Source: an uncultured Bacteroidales bacterium (lineage in GTDB: Bacteria; Bacteroidota; Bacteroidia; Bacteroidales; P3). From it: DNA of 64,000 bases. Location of the stretch: the NCBI GenBank assembly GCA_937884485.1, contig CALGCG010000111.1, positions 1 through 64,000 of the forward strand, in the 5' to 3' direction. Positions 18,049 to 27,886 of this stretch are shown one piece after another; positions within the stretch are counted from its first letter, which is position 1; each line of letters begins with the position of its first letter. A model generated the notes under the pieces. That model ran no database searches. It was not told where the DNA came from and was given only the letters and a program-made list of their open reading frames with translations. The position numbers and the translations under genes are program-made.

Positions 18049-18456
18049 TTATTTCCATTTTTTGCTTGCGGGAACACGTTGGAACTCAATCGAAGCTGTT
18101 CCGAAGTTGATCAGCAAACCTAAATCCATACCGCTTGCCCTAAGATAGTTGTATATCTGCGCGTAATGTTCGTCGGTGAATTCCTTTACGGCTTTCAGTT
18201 CAAGGATGATTTTGTCGTAACATATAAAATCGGCTCTGAATGTTTTCGTTAGTGTATAGCCTTTGTAGTTGATGCCAAGCTCTTTCTCCCGTTCGAAAGG
18301 GATGCCTCTCAGTGTAAATTCTTTTTCAAGTGCTTCTTGGTAAACTGGTTCCACGAATCCACAACCCAACAATCGGTGTACCTCCATGGCAGCCCCAATG
18401 ATTTTGTACGATTCCTCCTTAAAAAGCAGAACTCCTTCGTAAACTTTAGTTTCCAT
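18049..18456 (-). CDS. GxxExxY protein, PD-(D/E)XK nuclease superfamily (copy 2)
   Basis: A 135-residue homologue of the protein at 8732-9160. It has the intact family motif GFVEPVY and the nuclease-like block FRADFICYDKIILELK (ExK). It is on the opposite strand to copy 1, about 9 kb away, and is again enclosed by AT-rich repeat units: two tandem ones upstream and inverted ones downstream. Role not established for the family. Confidence 0.9.
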   Translation of the reverse strand: METKVYEGVLLFKEESYKIIGAAMEVHRLLGCGFVEPVYQEALEKEFTLRGIPFEREKELGINYKGYTLTKTFRADFICYDKIILELKAVKEFTDEHYAQIYNYLRASGMDLGLLINFGTASIEFQRVPASKKWK

Positions 18457-18615
18457 ATAATTAGAGTAATCAGCCTTAAATTGTCCTGCGTAGCAATTAG
18501 TTTAATTCGTTAAATTCGCCGTTAATATAAATTTAGTTCGTCGATAATTAGAGTAATTAGCTTGTAATTATTTCTGCGTAGCAATTAGCATAATTCGATA
18601 AATTCGCCGTTAGAT
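18457..18615. repeat. GxxExxY-flanking repeats, two tandem units upstream of copy 2
   Basis: On the minus strand two units of about 75 bp follow each other. Each begins TAACGGCGAATTTA(T/A)CGAATTA, continues GCTAATTGCTACGCAG or CTAATTGCTACGCAGG, and ends GATTACTCTAATTAT. The second unit ends at the start codon of the GxxExxY gene. The outer edge supplies the TAA stop of the neighbouring MBL hydrolase gene. Confidence 0.78.
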
Positions 18616-19266
18616 TAAGAAGGAGTTATATTTGCGTTCTTTCCCAATCTGGCTCTCGATGCCGTGGCCGGGAAGCACCGTGTAGTCGTCCGGGAGGGTC
18701 AGCACGCGGGTCTTCAGTTTGTCGATGAGCGTGGCATAGTCGCCACCGGGAAGGTCGGTGCGGCCGATGCTGAAATGGAACAGCGCATCGCCGGTGATGA
18801 CGGCCTTGTCGGAGGCCACCACAAAGCACATACTCCCTGGGCAATGGCCTGGCACATAGCGGCATTCAACATCCAATCCACCGACTTTCAGCAACTCGCC
18901 GTCTTCAATCTCTACGACATCAAGGTCATCCATATTGTCCACTGCGAAGCCCATGATGGAGCCATAAGCCTCGGCCTGGCGCAAGAGCTTGCGCCCGTCG
19001 CGGTGCATGGTGACAGGCAGCTTGAAATAGTTACACACCTGCCGCAGACCCGCAATGTGGTCCACATGGGCATGGGTGAGGAGCACCATCGTCGGCGCAA
19101 GGTGCTGCTCGTCAAGGTACTGCAGCAGCTGCGAGTCCTCGAATGAAGCCTCGCAGGCTGGATCCACGATGGCACACTGCCGCTTTTCCCCCGCCGCGGG
19201 GGCATGGTCGTCGGAGACCACGTAGCAGTTCACCTCATAGTGATTAAATGTAAACCTTTTAATCAT
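18610..19266 (-). CDS. Metallo-beta-lactamase-fold hydrolase (glyoxalase II-like)
   Basis: A 218-residue cytosolic hydrolase with the MBL metal-binding motif THAHVDHIAG, a second His in GHCPGSMCF, an Asp in GDALFHFSIGRTD and a final His in LPGHG. This set is typical of hydroxyacylglutathione hydrolase-like enzymes. It lies 3 bp after the lysS stop and is probably co-transcribed with it. The stop codon coincides with the edge of the GxxExxY repeat, so the cassette may have inserted exactly at the gene end. The true substrate is unknown. Confidence 0.88.
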   Translation of the reverse strand: MIKRFTFNHYEVNCYVVSDDHAPAAGEKRQCAIVDPACEASFEDSQLLQYLDEQHLAPTMVLLTHAHVDHIAGLRQVCNYFKLPVTMHRDGRKLLRQAEAYGSIMGFAVDNMDDLDVVEIEDGELLKVGGLDVECRYVPGHCPGSMCFVVASDKAVITGDALFHFSIGRTDLPGGDYATLIDKLKTRVLTLPDDYTVLPGHGIESQIGKERKYNSFLI

Positions 19267-19269
19267 TCA

Positions 19270-20988
19270 TCAACCATTCATCCAAGACTCTATCTCTTCT
19301 TTCTTAACGGCAGGGATGTCGAGCTTCATCTTCTTGCGCAGGCCGCCGAGGTCGTTGAGCAACTTGTTGGGATTTGCCTCTTTGAGTTGCGAGAGGGTGT
19401 TGATACCCGCCTTGCGCAGCACTGGCACCCACTCGGCAGGGACACCCTGCTTGACGAAGTCCTCGTCAGTGGTGACGGCAGCTTTTTTCTCTGGCTTCAT
19501 CTGGGGGAAGAGGAGCACGTCCTGGATGCTCTGGGCGCCGGTCATCATCATCACCAGGCGGTCGATGCCGATGCCCATGCCGGAGGTCGGCGGCATGCCG
19601 TACTCCAGCGCGCGCACGAAATCCATGTCGATGAACATGGCCTCGTCGTCGCCTTTCTCGCTCAGGCGCAGCTGCTCCTGGAAGCGGCCGAGCTGGTCGA
19701 TGGGGTCGTTCAACTCGCTGTAGGCGTTGGCCAGCTCCTTGCCGCAGACGAAGAGTTCAAAGCGCTCGGTGAGCTCGGGGTTGTCGCGGTGGCGCTTGCA
19801 GAGGGGCGACATCTCGATGGGGTAGTCGGTAACAAAAGTGGGCTGTATGAGCTTGCCCTCGCACTTCTCGCCGAAGATGGCATCGATCAGCTTGCCCTTG
19901 CCCATAGTGGCATCCGTCTCCACGCCGAGACTCTTGCAGGCCTCGCGCAGCTCGTCCTCGGTCATCGGGGCCACGTCGACGCCGGTCTCTTCCTTGATAA
20001 GCTGGCACATCGGGGCGCGGCGGAAGGGCGGCTTGAAGTCAATCTCATTGCCCCACACGTTGACCTTCGTATCGCCGTGCAGCGCCTTGGCAATGCGCTC
20101 CAGCATATTCTCGGTGAAGGTCATCATCCAGTTGTAGTCCTTGTAGGGGACGTAGATTTCCATGGCCGTGAACTCGGGGTTGTGGGTGCGGTCCATGCCT
20201 TCGTTGCGGAAGTTGCGACTGAACTCATACACGCCGGCGAAGCCACCAACGATGAGACGCTTCAGGTAAAGCTCATTGGCAATACGCAGATAGAGGTCGA
20301 TGTCCAGCGCGTTGTGGTGCGTCACAAAGGGGCGCGCGGCGGCACCGCCGGGGATGCTCTGCAGCACAGGGGTGTCCACCTCCAGGTAGCCCTGCTCGTT
20401 GAAATAGTTGCGCATCTCGTTGACAATCTTGGCGCGCTGTACGAAAGTCTCACGCACCTGCGGGTTGACGATGAGGTCCACATAACGCTGGCGGTAACGC
20501 AACTCAGGATCACTGAAAGCATCATATACCACGCCATCCTTCTCCTTGACGATGGGCAGCGGGCGCAGACTCTTGCTGAGCACCGTGAGACTCTTCACAT
20601 GGATAGAGGTCTCGCCCATCTGGGTGACAAACACATAGCCAGTCACACCGATGATATCGCCAATGTCCAGCAGACGCTTGAAGACGGTATTGTAGAGGGT
20701 CTTGTCCTCGCCGGGGCATATCTCGTCGCGCTTGATATAGAGCTGTATGCGGCCGTAGCTGTCCTGCAGCTCGACAAAACTGGCGGCGCCCATGATACGG
20801 CGACTCATGATACGGCCGGCTATACTCACGTTCTGAAACAGGGTGTTGTCCTGGGGATATTGCTCCAGGATTTCGGCACTCTTGGCGTTCACCTCGTACA
20901 GCGGTGCGGGGTAAGGATTGATTCCAAGCTTCTTGAGCTCGGCAAGGGAGTTTCTTCTAATCTGTTCTTGCTCAGAAAGTTCTGCCAT
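19270..20988 (-). CDS. lysS: Lysyl-tRNA synthetase, class II
   Basis: A 572-residue class II aminoacyl-tRNA synthetase. The OB-fold anticodon-binding domain (about 55-160) precedes the catalytic domain with motif 2 [15 protein letters not shown] and motif 3 [11 protein letters not shown]. About 70 residues follow the catalytic core ([20 protein letters not shown], then a short basic helix region), an extension seen in Bacteroidota enzymes. The start at 20988 follows a TATCTTTG promoter element. Confidence 0.96.
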   Translation of the reverse strand: MAELSEQEQIRRNSLAELKKLGINPYPAPLYEVNAKSAEILEQYPQDNTLFQNVSIAGRIMSRRIMGAASFVELQDSYGRIQLYIKRDEICPGEDKTLYNTVFKRLLDIGDIIGVTGYVFVTQMGETSIHVKSLTVLSKSLRPLPIVKEKDGVVYDAFSDPELRYRQRYVDLIVNPQVRETFVQRAKIVNEMRNYFNEQGYLEVDTPVLQSIPGGAAARPFVTHHNALDIDLYLRIANELYLKRLIVGGFAGVYEFSRNFRNEGMDRTHNPEFTAMEIYVPYKDYNWMMTFTENMLERIAKALHGDTKVNVWGNEIDFKPPFRRAPMCQLIKEETGVDVAPMTEDELREACKSLGVETDATMGKGKLIDAIFGEKCEGKLIQPTFVTDYPIEMSPLCKRHRDNPELTERFELFVCGKELANAYSELNDPIDQLGRFQEQLRLSEKGDDEAMFIDMDFVRALEYGMPPTSGMGIGIDRLVMMMTGAQSIQDVLLFPQMKPEKKAAVTTDEDFVKQGVPAEWVPVLRKAGINTLSQLKEANPNKLLNDLGGLRKKMKLDIPAVKKEEIESWMNG

Positions 20989-21022
20989 AATATATATATT
21001 TTATTGTTTTCAAAGTAAAATG

Positions 21023-21030
21023 CAAAGATA
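21023..21030 (-). promoter_or_regulatory. -7 promoter element of lysS
   Basis: TATCTTTG on the minus strand, 34 bp before the lysS ATG, matches TAnnTTTG. Confidence 0.55.
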
Positions 21031-21089
21031 CAAAATAAAACGGAAACAACGAAGGTTTTTCCGTCATGAGCGATTTTTAGCCCCTCCTC

Positions 21090-21653
21090 CTATCCCCTGA
21101 CCCGACGGATGGAATGGAGGCGATGGGTATACTTCTCGCCATCGTAGATACCCTGACGGTCCAACGTGTCGATGCGGACAAATCCGGAGGAGTGCACAAT
21201 GCGCCCGTCGCCAAGGCAGATGCCCACATGGACAATCTTCCCTGCGTCGTTCTGGAAAAAAGCCAGATCGTCGCGCATAGGGTCGCAGGCGCACACTTCC
21301 ACGCCCGCCGTGACCTGCTGGCTGGCATCGCGGGGCAGCCAGATGTCCATAGCCTTGAAGCATACCTGCGTCAATCCCGAGCAGTCTATCCCTCCCCTCG
21401 AACGGCCTCCCCATAGGTAAGGCGTTCCCAGGAAGCAACGCTCCGCCAAATCGGCGGCCGAATCAAACGGCACATACTGCTTGTTGTCAACCCAGCCCTC
21501 ATAGCCATCGTAGTCGCAGCGCACCTTCGACCATTTCTCCTGCCTTTCAACAACTTCCACCACATCGCCAGCCAACAGCTGATTCACCATCTCCGCCCTG
21601 TCGCTGGCCTCGGCCCTCATCGGCACCGCCATAAGAAAAACATATCCTTTCAT
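21090..21653 (-). CDS. NlpC/P60 peptidase with N-terminal SH3 domain
   Basis: A 187-residue protein. Residues 1-60 form a bacterial SH3-like domain (VEVVERQEKWSKVRCDYDGY), and residues about 68-187 an NlpC/P60 cysteine peptidase with catalytic Cys in GGIDCSGLTQVCF and His in IVHVGICLGDGR. Such enzymes cleave gamma-D-Glu-diamino acid bonds in peptidoglycan peptides. No signal peptide is evident, so it may act on recycled muropeptides in the cytoplasm (dipeptidyl-peptidase VI-like). It lies downstream of the DUF4294 gene behind a heptad-repeat spacer. Confidence 0.88.
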   Translation of the reverse strand: MKGYVFLMAVPMRAEASDRAEMVNQLLAGDVVEVVERQEKWSKVRCDYDGYEGWVDNKQYVPFDSAADLAERCFLGTPYLWGGRSRGGIDCSGLTQVCFKAMDIWLPRDASQQVTAGVEVCACDPMRDDLAFFQNDAGKIVHVGICLGDGRIVHSSGFVRIDTLDRQGIYDGEKYTHRLHSIRRVRG

Positions 21654-21720
21654 AACCCGTAACTCTTAACTCATAACTCTTAACTCATAACTCTTAACTC
21701 ATAACTCTTAACTCACAACT
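21654..21720. repeat. 7-bp tandem repeat (AACTCTT/AACTCAT)
   Basis: The gap between the DUF4294 and NlpC genes is almost entirely alternating heptamers TAACTCT and TAACTCA, about nine units. The last unit runs into the 3' end of the DUF4294 gene. Confidence 0.9.
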
Positions 21721-22414
21721 GCCCTCGCTCAATCGAAATCACAATCCTTTCTATCAGCTCATCCTTCTTGTCGTGCTTCGGGTCGTACTTGGTCTTCAGG
21801 TTGTAACCGAACAGACGCGCCAACGCCTGGTACAATCCCGCCCTGAACGAACCCCTCAAGTCACCCACCAAGGCATAGGCCGTGCGGCTGGTCTCCCTGT
21901 CTATCAGCTTGATGAGCACCAATCCCTGCGAGAAGGTATACTTCGACAGCTGGTCCTTGTAGTCGTCCTTGAGCTGCTGCTCGGCCTTCTTGATGGCGGC
22001 TTTGCGCTGCTTCCTGGGCAGACCGGCAATCTCCACTTCAAGGGCGTCGAGACGCTTCTTGGCCTCACGTGCATACGGCAGCATCAGGCGGACATTGCGA
22101 ATCAACTTGGCATTGCTCTTGATCTCCTTGGGTGTCAGCAGCATGCCCGAGGCATAGACATTCACCTCGCGCAGGTAATAGAGCGGAATGGTGTCGCCGT
22201 CAAGCACCGTGGCAAAGACATAATGCTCCGATGCCGCTTTCTTGATTTCGGTCTTCGACAGCATCTTCGAAGCATTGAACTTCGTGGGTCTGACAGCCCT
22301 CAGTTTCACCGTATCAAGAGCCCTGGGGCGCAGCTTCACCGGAACCACCTGCGCACTTGCTTCCGACACAACAAAAGCCATCAACAATAATAGGATAATT
22401 CGCCCTGTCTTCAT
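21713..22414 (-). CDS. DUF4294-family secreted protein
   Basis: A 233-residue protein with an N-terminal signal peptide (cleavage after SEASA). The DUF4294 region covers about 65-220, with DGDTIPLYYLREVNVYA, RNVRLMLPYAREA, QGLVLIKLIDRETSRTAY and FGYNLKTKYDPK. The family is specific to Bacteroidota and of unknown function, presumably periplasmic. The extreme C-terminus is encoded by heptad-repeat DNA. Confidence 0.85.
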   Translation of the reverse strand: MKTGRIILLLLMAFVVSEASAQVVPVKLRPRALDTVKLRAVRPTKFNASKMLSKTEIKKAASEHYVFATVLDGDTIPLYYLREVNVYASGMLLTPKEIKSNAKLIRNVRLMLPYAREAKKRLDALEVEIAGLPRKQRKAAIKKAEQQLKDDYKDQLSKYTFSQGLVLIKLIDRETSRTAYALVGDLRGSFRAGLYQALARLFGYNLKTKYDPKHDKKDELIERIVISIERGQL

Positions 22415-22489
22415 TTATATTTTGATTTTCATCTAATAACTGAAAAAAATGTTTTTTATTATTTCCCTTTCCCCTTTTACCAAAAAAAA

Positions 22490-22520
22490 TTGGGCACAAA
22501 GAAAAAAAATCGTACTTTTG
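22490..22520 (+). promoter_or_regulatory. Promoter of the NatAB-like exporter operon
   Basis: TTG (22490-22492), 20 bp, then TACTTTTG (22513-22520) on the plus strand fits the Bacteroidota consensus and lies 50 bp before the ATP-binding gene. Confidence 0.7.
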
Positions 22521-22570
22521 CAATACTTAAAACAGAAATACGAACATTTAAAATATTTATTATCAACACC

Positions 22571-23343
<773 letters not shown>

Positions 23344-23347
<4 letters not shown>

Positions 23348-24534
23348 AATCAAACACCCTTACCATCATCAAGAAAGAGTTCGCCCGCTTCTTCGGCGAC
23401 CGCCAGCTGCTCTTCACCACCGTCATCATGCCCGGCCTGCTCATCTACGTCATCTACAGCCTCATGGGCAGCGGCATGGAGAAGATGATGAACGACGGTG
23501 CCAACGACGTCGTGACCCTCCGCGTGGAGAGCATGCCGCCAAGCCTGCAGCCCCTGTTCGACTCCCTGCCCGGCGTCGTGGCCACGGAGTCGCCCATCGC
23601 GCAGGCCGACATCGACGCCCTCGCCGACAAGAACGTCGACCAAGTGCTGATGCGCTTCCCCGCCGGCTTCGACAGCCTGATAGCCACCTACAGCCCACAA
23701 TCGGGACTGCCGGCACCCAACGTGGAAATCTACTACAACAGCGCCAACGAGGCCTCGAGCCGCGTCTACACAACCCTCGACGCCACACTCTCCTCCATCG
23801 AGGACCAGATGAGCAACCGCTTCGACATCAACCGCGAAGACGGCGAGGAGTCCGTCTACAACCAGGCCACCGACGACCAGGTGCTGGGCGACATCCTCTC
23901 CAAGCTCATCCCCATGCTCATCCTCATGCTCCTCTTCTCCGGCGTCATGGCCATAGCCCCCAGCACCATCGCCGGCGAGAAGGAACGCGGCACCATAGCC
24001 ACCCTCCTCGTCACACCCATGCACCGCAACGAGCTGGCGCTGGGCAAGGTCATCTCCCTCTCCTGCATAGCACTCCTCAGCGGCATCTCCAGCTTCATCG
24101 GCATCATTCTCTCGCTGCCCAAGATGATGCCCACCGAGGCCGACATCAACTTCAGCGGCTTCTACACCGCCAACGACTACCTCGTGCTCCTCCTCGTCAT
24201 CTTCGCCACCGTGCTCGTCATGGCCACCGCCGTCAGCATCCTCTCCGCTCTGGCCAAGGACATGAAGAACGCCGGCACCATGATCACCCCGCTCATGCTC
24301 GCGGTGATGTTCTGCGGACTCATACCCATGTTCCAGAGCGCCACACCCACCGGCGTCCTGCCCTACCTCATCCCCTTCTACAACAGCATCGAGGTGATGA
24401 CCGCCGTCTTCGCCCACGAACTGCAGTGGACGCCCGTCCTCGTAACCCTCGGCGCCAACGTCTGCTACATGCTCCTCGGCGTCTGGGGCCTCACACGCAT
24501 GTTCAACAGCGAGAAGGTCATGTTCTCCAGATAA
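23344..24534 (+). CDS. ABC-2-type exporter permease (NatB-like)
   Basis: A 396-residue permease. One N-terminal transmembrane segment (about 22-40) is followed by a large extracytoplasmic domain (about 45-175) and a C-terminal bundle of about five transmembrane segments starting near residue 180, with GEKERGTIATLLVTP, the conserved ABC-2 coupling region. Pairing with the preceding ATPase is shown by the 4-bp overlap. Substrate unknown. Confidence 0.9.
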
Positions 24535-24571
24535 CAGTAAAACTGGAAATTGAAAATTGAGAAACAAAACC

Positions 24572-26002
24572 ATGAACACGAATAAACTGCGTCTAATCGC
24601 CTGCATCGGCATAGGTTTCATTTCCCAATTTTCAATCTTCAATTGCGCTCACGCCCAATGGTGGACCGGCTGGAGCCAGAAGACCTCCCTGGCCCTCTGC
24701 CTCCACCAGGCCGACAGCACCTACGAGCTCTACAGCCCCCTGCAGTCCACGGAACCCATCGCCGTCACAAAATGGTCGCTCTCCGGCGACACCCTCCGCC
24801 TCGAGTGCACCTCTATCGGCCTCAGAATGACGCTGAAGCGCACCCTGACGGGCGAAGGACAGAGGGGTTGGCAAGGCACCTGGCGCCAGGGCCTCCTGCG
24901 CGAACCCATCACCCTCCTCCCCGCCGACACCCTCTACCAGCTCCGCCGACCCCAGACACCGCAACACCGCTTCACCGAGGAGACCCTCACCGTCGACTAC
25001 GTCGACTCCCACGGCGACAGCATCCACCTCGAAGGCACCCTCACGCTGCCCCTCGGCCACTCGTCCACCCCCTACCCCTGCCTGATGCTCGTCTCCGGCA
25101 GCGGCCAGCAGAACCGCGACGAGGAGCTCTTCCACCATCGTCCCTTCTTCGTCTTGGCCGACTACCTGGCCTCCCGCGGCATCGCCACCTTCCGCTACGA
25201 CGACCGCGGCGTCGGCGCCTCCCGGGGCCCCCTCGACTCCGCCACCACCCTCACCTTCGCCGAAGACGCCGAAGCGCTCTTCAACATCCTGAAACGCCAC
25301 CCCTCCGTCGACTCCCGCCGCCTCGGCCTCGGCGGTCACAGCGAGGGCGCCGCCATAGCGCCCATGGTGGCGGCAAGGAACAAAGACGTGAAATACGTCG
25401 TCATGCTCGCCGGACAAGGCTGCTCGGGACTCGACGTCATGCTCCAGCAGAACGAGGCCATCTTCCGCGCCCAGGGGCTGAGCGACAGCCTCGTGGCCAT
25501 CCGCGTGGCCTGCATGCGCGAAATCTTTGGGACGCAGGTTGCCAGCCTGCAAATGGGACGCGGGCTGCCAGCCCGCGACGAGCTCCAAGCCATCATCCTC
25601 CGCCACACCGCCTCCCTCACCAAGGAACAGAAGGACAGCATCGGCTTCGGCCGCGGCGCCGCCTACAACCTCAAGCAGCAGCTCGACCTCCCCTGGATGC
25701 AGGCCTTCCTCGCCCTCGACCCCGCCAGCTACCTCCCCAAGGTCCATTGCCCCCTCCTGGCCCTCGGCGGGACCCGCGACTGTCAGGTCCTCGCCGCCCC
25801 CAACCTCCAGCGCATCAAGCAACTGTGCCCACAGGCCGAGACCCGCCTGCTCCCCGACCTCAACCACCTCTTCCAGCACTGCACGACGGGCGCGCCCGAC
25901 GAGTACATCCAGATCGAGGAAACCTTCGCCCCGGAAGCCATGCGCCTCATCACCGACTTCCTCCTCACCCCCACCCTCACTCCCACCAAAACTAAACACT
26001 AA
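24572..26002 (+). CDS. Secreted alpha/beta hydrolase (S33/esterase type)
   Basis: A protein of about 476 residues. A signal peptide (cleavage near AHAQ) is followed by an N-terminal region of about 110 residues, then an alpha/beta-hydrolase with VSGSGQQNRDEE, the FRYDDRGVGAS block, nucleophile elbow GGHSEGAA, and a C-terminal DLNHLFQH catalytic His. The hydrophobic core of the signal peptide (QFSIFN) is encoded by a 7-bp repeat tract whose reverse complement lies just upstream of the start. A palindromic repeat is inserted in frame at about residues 320-336. The stop codon is inside another repeat tract. It follows the NatAB genes by 37 bp. Confidence 0.87.
   Translation: MNTNKLRLIACIGIGFISQFSIFNCAHAQWWTGWSQKTSLALCLHQADSTYELYSPLQSTEPIAVTKWSLSGDTLRLECTSIGLRMTLKRTLTGEGQRGWQGTWRQGLLREPITLLPADTLYQLRRPQTPQHRFTEETLTVDYVDSHGDSIHLEGTLTLPLGHSSTPYPCLMLVSGSGQQNRDEELFHHRPFFVLADYLASRGIATFRYDDRGVGASRGPLDSATTLTFAEDAEALFNILKRHPSVDSRRLGLGGHSEGAAIAPMVAARNKDVKYVVMLAGQGCSGLDVMLQQNEAIFRAQGLSDSLVAIRVACMREIFGTQVASLQMGRGLPARDELQAIILRHTASLTKEQKDSIGFGRGAAYNLKQQLDLPWMQAFLALDPASYLPKVHCPLLALGGTRDCQVLAAPNLQRIKQLCPQAETRLLPDLNHLFQHCTTGAPDEYIQIEETFAPEAMRLITDFLLTPTLTPTKTKH
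25529..25579. repeat. Two tandem hairpin repeats inside the hydrolase gene
   Basis: Two imperfect copies of GGGACGC-palindrome: GCAGGTTGCCAGCCTGC and GCGGGCTGCCAGCCCGC, separated by AAATGGGAC. The tract is in frame, encoding TQVASLQMGRGLPARD. It sits in the cap region between hydrolase motifs, where a flexible insert could be tolerated. Confidence 0.8.
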
Positions 26003-26087
26003 ACACTCAACACTTAACACTCAACACTCCCCACTCATAACTCTTAACTCATAACTCTTAACTCTTAACTCATAACTCATAACTCCC
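25991..26087. repeat. 7-bp tandem repeats between convergent genes
   Basis: AACACTN heptamers (about five) change into AACTCTT/AACTCAT heptamers (about eight). The hydrolase stop codon is formed by the first units, and the tract ends at the radical SAM stop codon. Confidence 0.88.
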
Positions 26088-26888
26088 TCAGTTGTCCTCG
26101 ACAGCGCCTTTGATTTGCACCCTGGTGACGCCCTCGTCTATGATGGGCTGCACGAGGGACTTCATCTCCTGGGGAGTGAACTTCTGGAGGCCCTGCATGG
26201 GGGTGGCGCGGTCGATGGTGTACACCATCCACTCGCGGGGACGCAGCAGGCGCACAATGTCCATCATGGGAAGGACAACCTCGGGGCTGGAGGAGTCGAA
26301 CTGTAGACGGCGACCTTGCGGAGCCAAGCCGTCTACTTTAAGCATGCAGGTCTGGAGGACGAAGTCGCCCTGGAACCGTTTCAGCGCCTCGACAACGCGG
26401 GCAATGTCGTAGCCCGGGGCGGGCATGTTGATTTTCTCGACGAGCTCGTTGGTGGGGGCGTCGATTTTCATGATGGGGTTGTCGACGCGGCGCAGGGCAT
26501 CGAACACCTCGGGGATATGCACACGCGTGGCGTTGCTGAGCACGCTGACCTTGGCGGAGGGGTAGTACCGGTCGCGCAGGCGCAGCGTGTCGTCGATAAT
26601 CTGCGGGAACTCGGGGTTGAGCGTCGGCTCGCCGTCGCCGCTGAAGGTGATGCTGTCCACGGGAGTGCCCTCCTTCACCAGGCGGACAAGCATGCGCTCC
26701 AGGTCGGTGCGCACCTTCTCGGCGGTGGGCAGCACGGTGTCGTCGCGTCCGTCGCGGTTCCAGCCGCATTCGCAGTAGATGCAGTCAAAATTGCATATCT
26801 TGCCCTTCTCGGGCAGCAGATTGATGCCCAGCGAGCTGCCCAGACGGCGGCTGAAGATGGGCCCGAAAACAGTTTCTTCGCGTATCAT
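26088..26888 (-). CDS. Radical SAM protein
   Basis: A 266-residue radical SAM enzyme with the cluster-binding CNFDCIYCEC near residues 33-42 and the SAM-binding FSGDGEPTLNPEFP block. Later blocks are VLSNAT and IMKIDAPTNELVEKIN. There is no SPASM or other extra cysteine cluster at the C-terminus, so it is a minimal form. Substrate is unknown; it may be a maturase-like enzyme of the YfkB/MoaA-related group. Confidence 0.88.
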   Translation of the reverse strand: MIREETVFGPIFSRRLGSSLGINLLPEKGKICNFDCIYCECGWNRDGRDDTVLPTAEKVRTDLERMLVRLVKEGTPVDSITFSGDGEPTLNPEFPQIIDDTLRLRDRYYPSAKVSVLSNATRVHIPEVFDALRRVDNPIMKIDAPTNELVEKINMPAPGYDIARVVEALKRFQGDFVLQTCMLKVDGLAPQGRRLQFDSSSPEVVLPMMDIVRLLRPREWMVYTIDRATPMQGLQKFTPQEMKSLVQPIIDEGVTRVQIKGAVEDN

Positions 26889-26967
26889 AGCAACAATATT
26901 TTATCAAGTATAACGTTATAACAGCACAAAAAGTATACACCATGACGAATAAAAGACGCCATAAAAC

Positions 26968-26992
26968 AAAAAAGCCACCCTCGAAGGGTGGC
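26968..26992 (-). terminator. Rho-independent terminator of tRNA-Val
   Basis: On the minus strand, GCCACCC-TTCGA-GGGTGGC followed by TTTTTTG: a 7-bp GC stem with a T tract, directly downstream of the tRNA. Confidence 0.85.
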
Positions 26993-26998
26993 GTTGGG

Positions 26999-27073
26999 TG
27001 GTCTGTGGGAGATTCGAACTCTCGACCTCTTCCGTGTGAAGGAAGCGCTCTGAACCAACTGAGCTAACAGACC
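26999..27073 (-). tRNA. tRNA-Val (anticodon CAC)
   Basis: A 75-nt cloverleaf: acceptor GGTCTGT/ACAGACC, D-stem GCTC/GAGC, anticodon stem CTTCC/GGAAG with loop TTCACAC (anticodon CAC, codon GTG), T-loop TTCGAAT. The T-stem has one A-C mismatch. The CCA end is not encoded (ACCC follows). It has its own promoter and terminator. Confidence 0.95.
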
Positions 27074-27128
27074 GCGAGACTTGTTGAGCGAACTTGCGGA
27101 ACAAGGATTTCACTCGCGAAATCGGGTG

Positions 27129-27159
27129 CAAAAGTACGAAGATTTTTTTATTCGACAAA
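27129..27159 (-). promoter_or_regulatory. Promoter of tRNA-Val
   Basis: On the minus strand TTTG (27156-27159), 19 bp, then TACTTTTG (27129-27136): an excellent match to the Bacteroidota consensus. Confidence 0.8.
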
Positions 27160-27178
27160 ATTTTTCTTCATCGTGACC

Positions 27179-27886
27179 ATGAAAAAGTACAGAATGACAC
27201 AAAACCAAAGCAACGGAATCATCTGGTTTGCAATACTGTTGGTCGTTGTCATCGTCATACAATTTTTTTCGTCCAACAAGGCCGAAACCACCCCCGCAAC
27301 CGACCCTGTCCAGCGTCAGGAGCAGGCTTTTTTAGACAAAAAAGAGGACTCCGTCTATCAATCCCGCCGACAGAATCCGCTCTACAACCGGCAGCAGCGC
27401 ACGGCCCCCCGGCAATATGTCAGGGAGGAACCCCGAAACCTATATACCCATGAGCCACCTGCCCCGACACGGCGGGCGCTGACCGTGGAGCTCAACAGCG
27501 CCGACAGCACCACCCTCATGCTCCTCAACGGCATCGGCCCCGCTTTCGCACGCCGCATCATCCGTTACCGCGACCGCCTGGGAGGGTTCACCGACATCAA
27601 CCAGCTGATGGAAGTCTATGGCTTCACCCCCGAACTCCTCGCCCACATCGCCCCGCACCTCACCCTCGACAGCGCCAACCACAGGCGCCTCCCCGTCAAC
27701 AGCATCCCGCTGAAGCAGTTCATCAAACATCCTTACGTAGATTACTATTTCGCCCGCGACCTCGTCAACCTGCGCTCCCGCGGCGTCACCTTCACCACCC
27801 CCGACGACCTGCGCGCCATACCCTCCTGCACCGACACCCTGCTCACCAAGCTCCTCCCCTACCTCGACTTTACAAAAGATGAATAA
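27179..27886 (+). CDS. Helix-hairpin-helix (ComEA-like) membrane-anchored protein
   Basis: A protein of about 235 residues with one N-terminal transmembrane segment (about 13-32), a polar linker, and helix-hairpin-helix DNA-binding motifs: VELNSADSTTLMLLNGIGPAFARRIIRYR (about 100-130), with a second partial motif near VNLRSRGVTFTTPDDLRAIP. ComEA-like proteins bind DNA at the cell envelope in competence; many Bacteroidota carry such proteins without known uptake function. The frame opens at a GTG 6 bp earlier; ATG 27179 is preferred. Confidence 0.85.
   Translation: MKKYRMTQNQSNGIIWFAILLVVVIVIQFFSSNKAETTPATDPVQRQEQAFLDKKEDSVYQSRRQNPLYNRQQRTAPRQYVREEPRNLYTHEPPAPTRRALTVELNSADSTTLMLLNGIGPAFARRIIRYRDRLGGFTDINQLMEVYGFTPELLAHIAPHLTLDSANHRRLPVNSIPLKQFIKHPYVDYYFARDLVNLRSRGVTFTTPDDLRAIPSCTDTLLTKLLPYLDFTKDE

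Noticed and set aside
19204..21018. 604-codon plus-strand frame opposite lysS
   Set aside because: Mirror frame of an intact lysS with all class II motifs; composition is typical of a shadow.
21654..21720. Possible CRISPR array in the AACTCTT repeats
   Set aside because: The units are 7 bp with no spacers and no cas genes nearby; these are simple tandem repeats.
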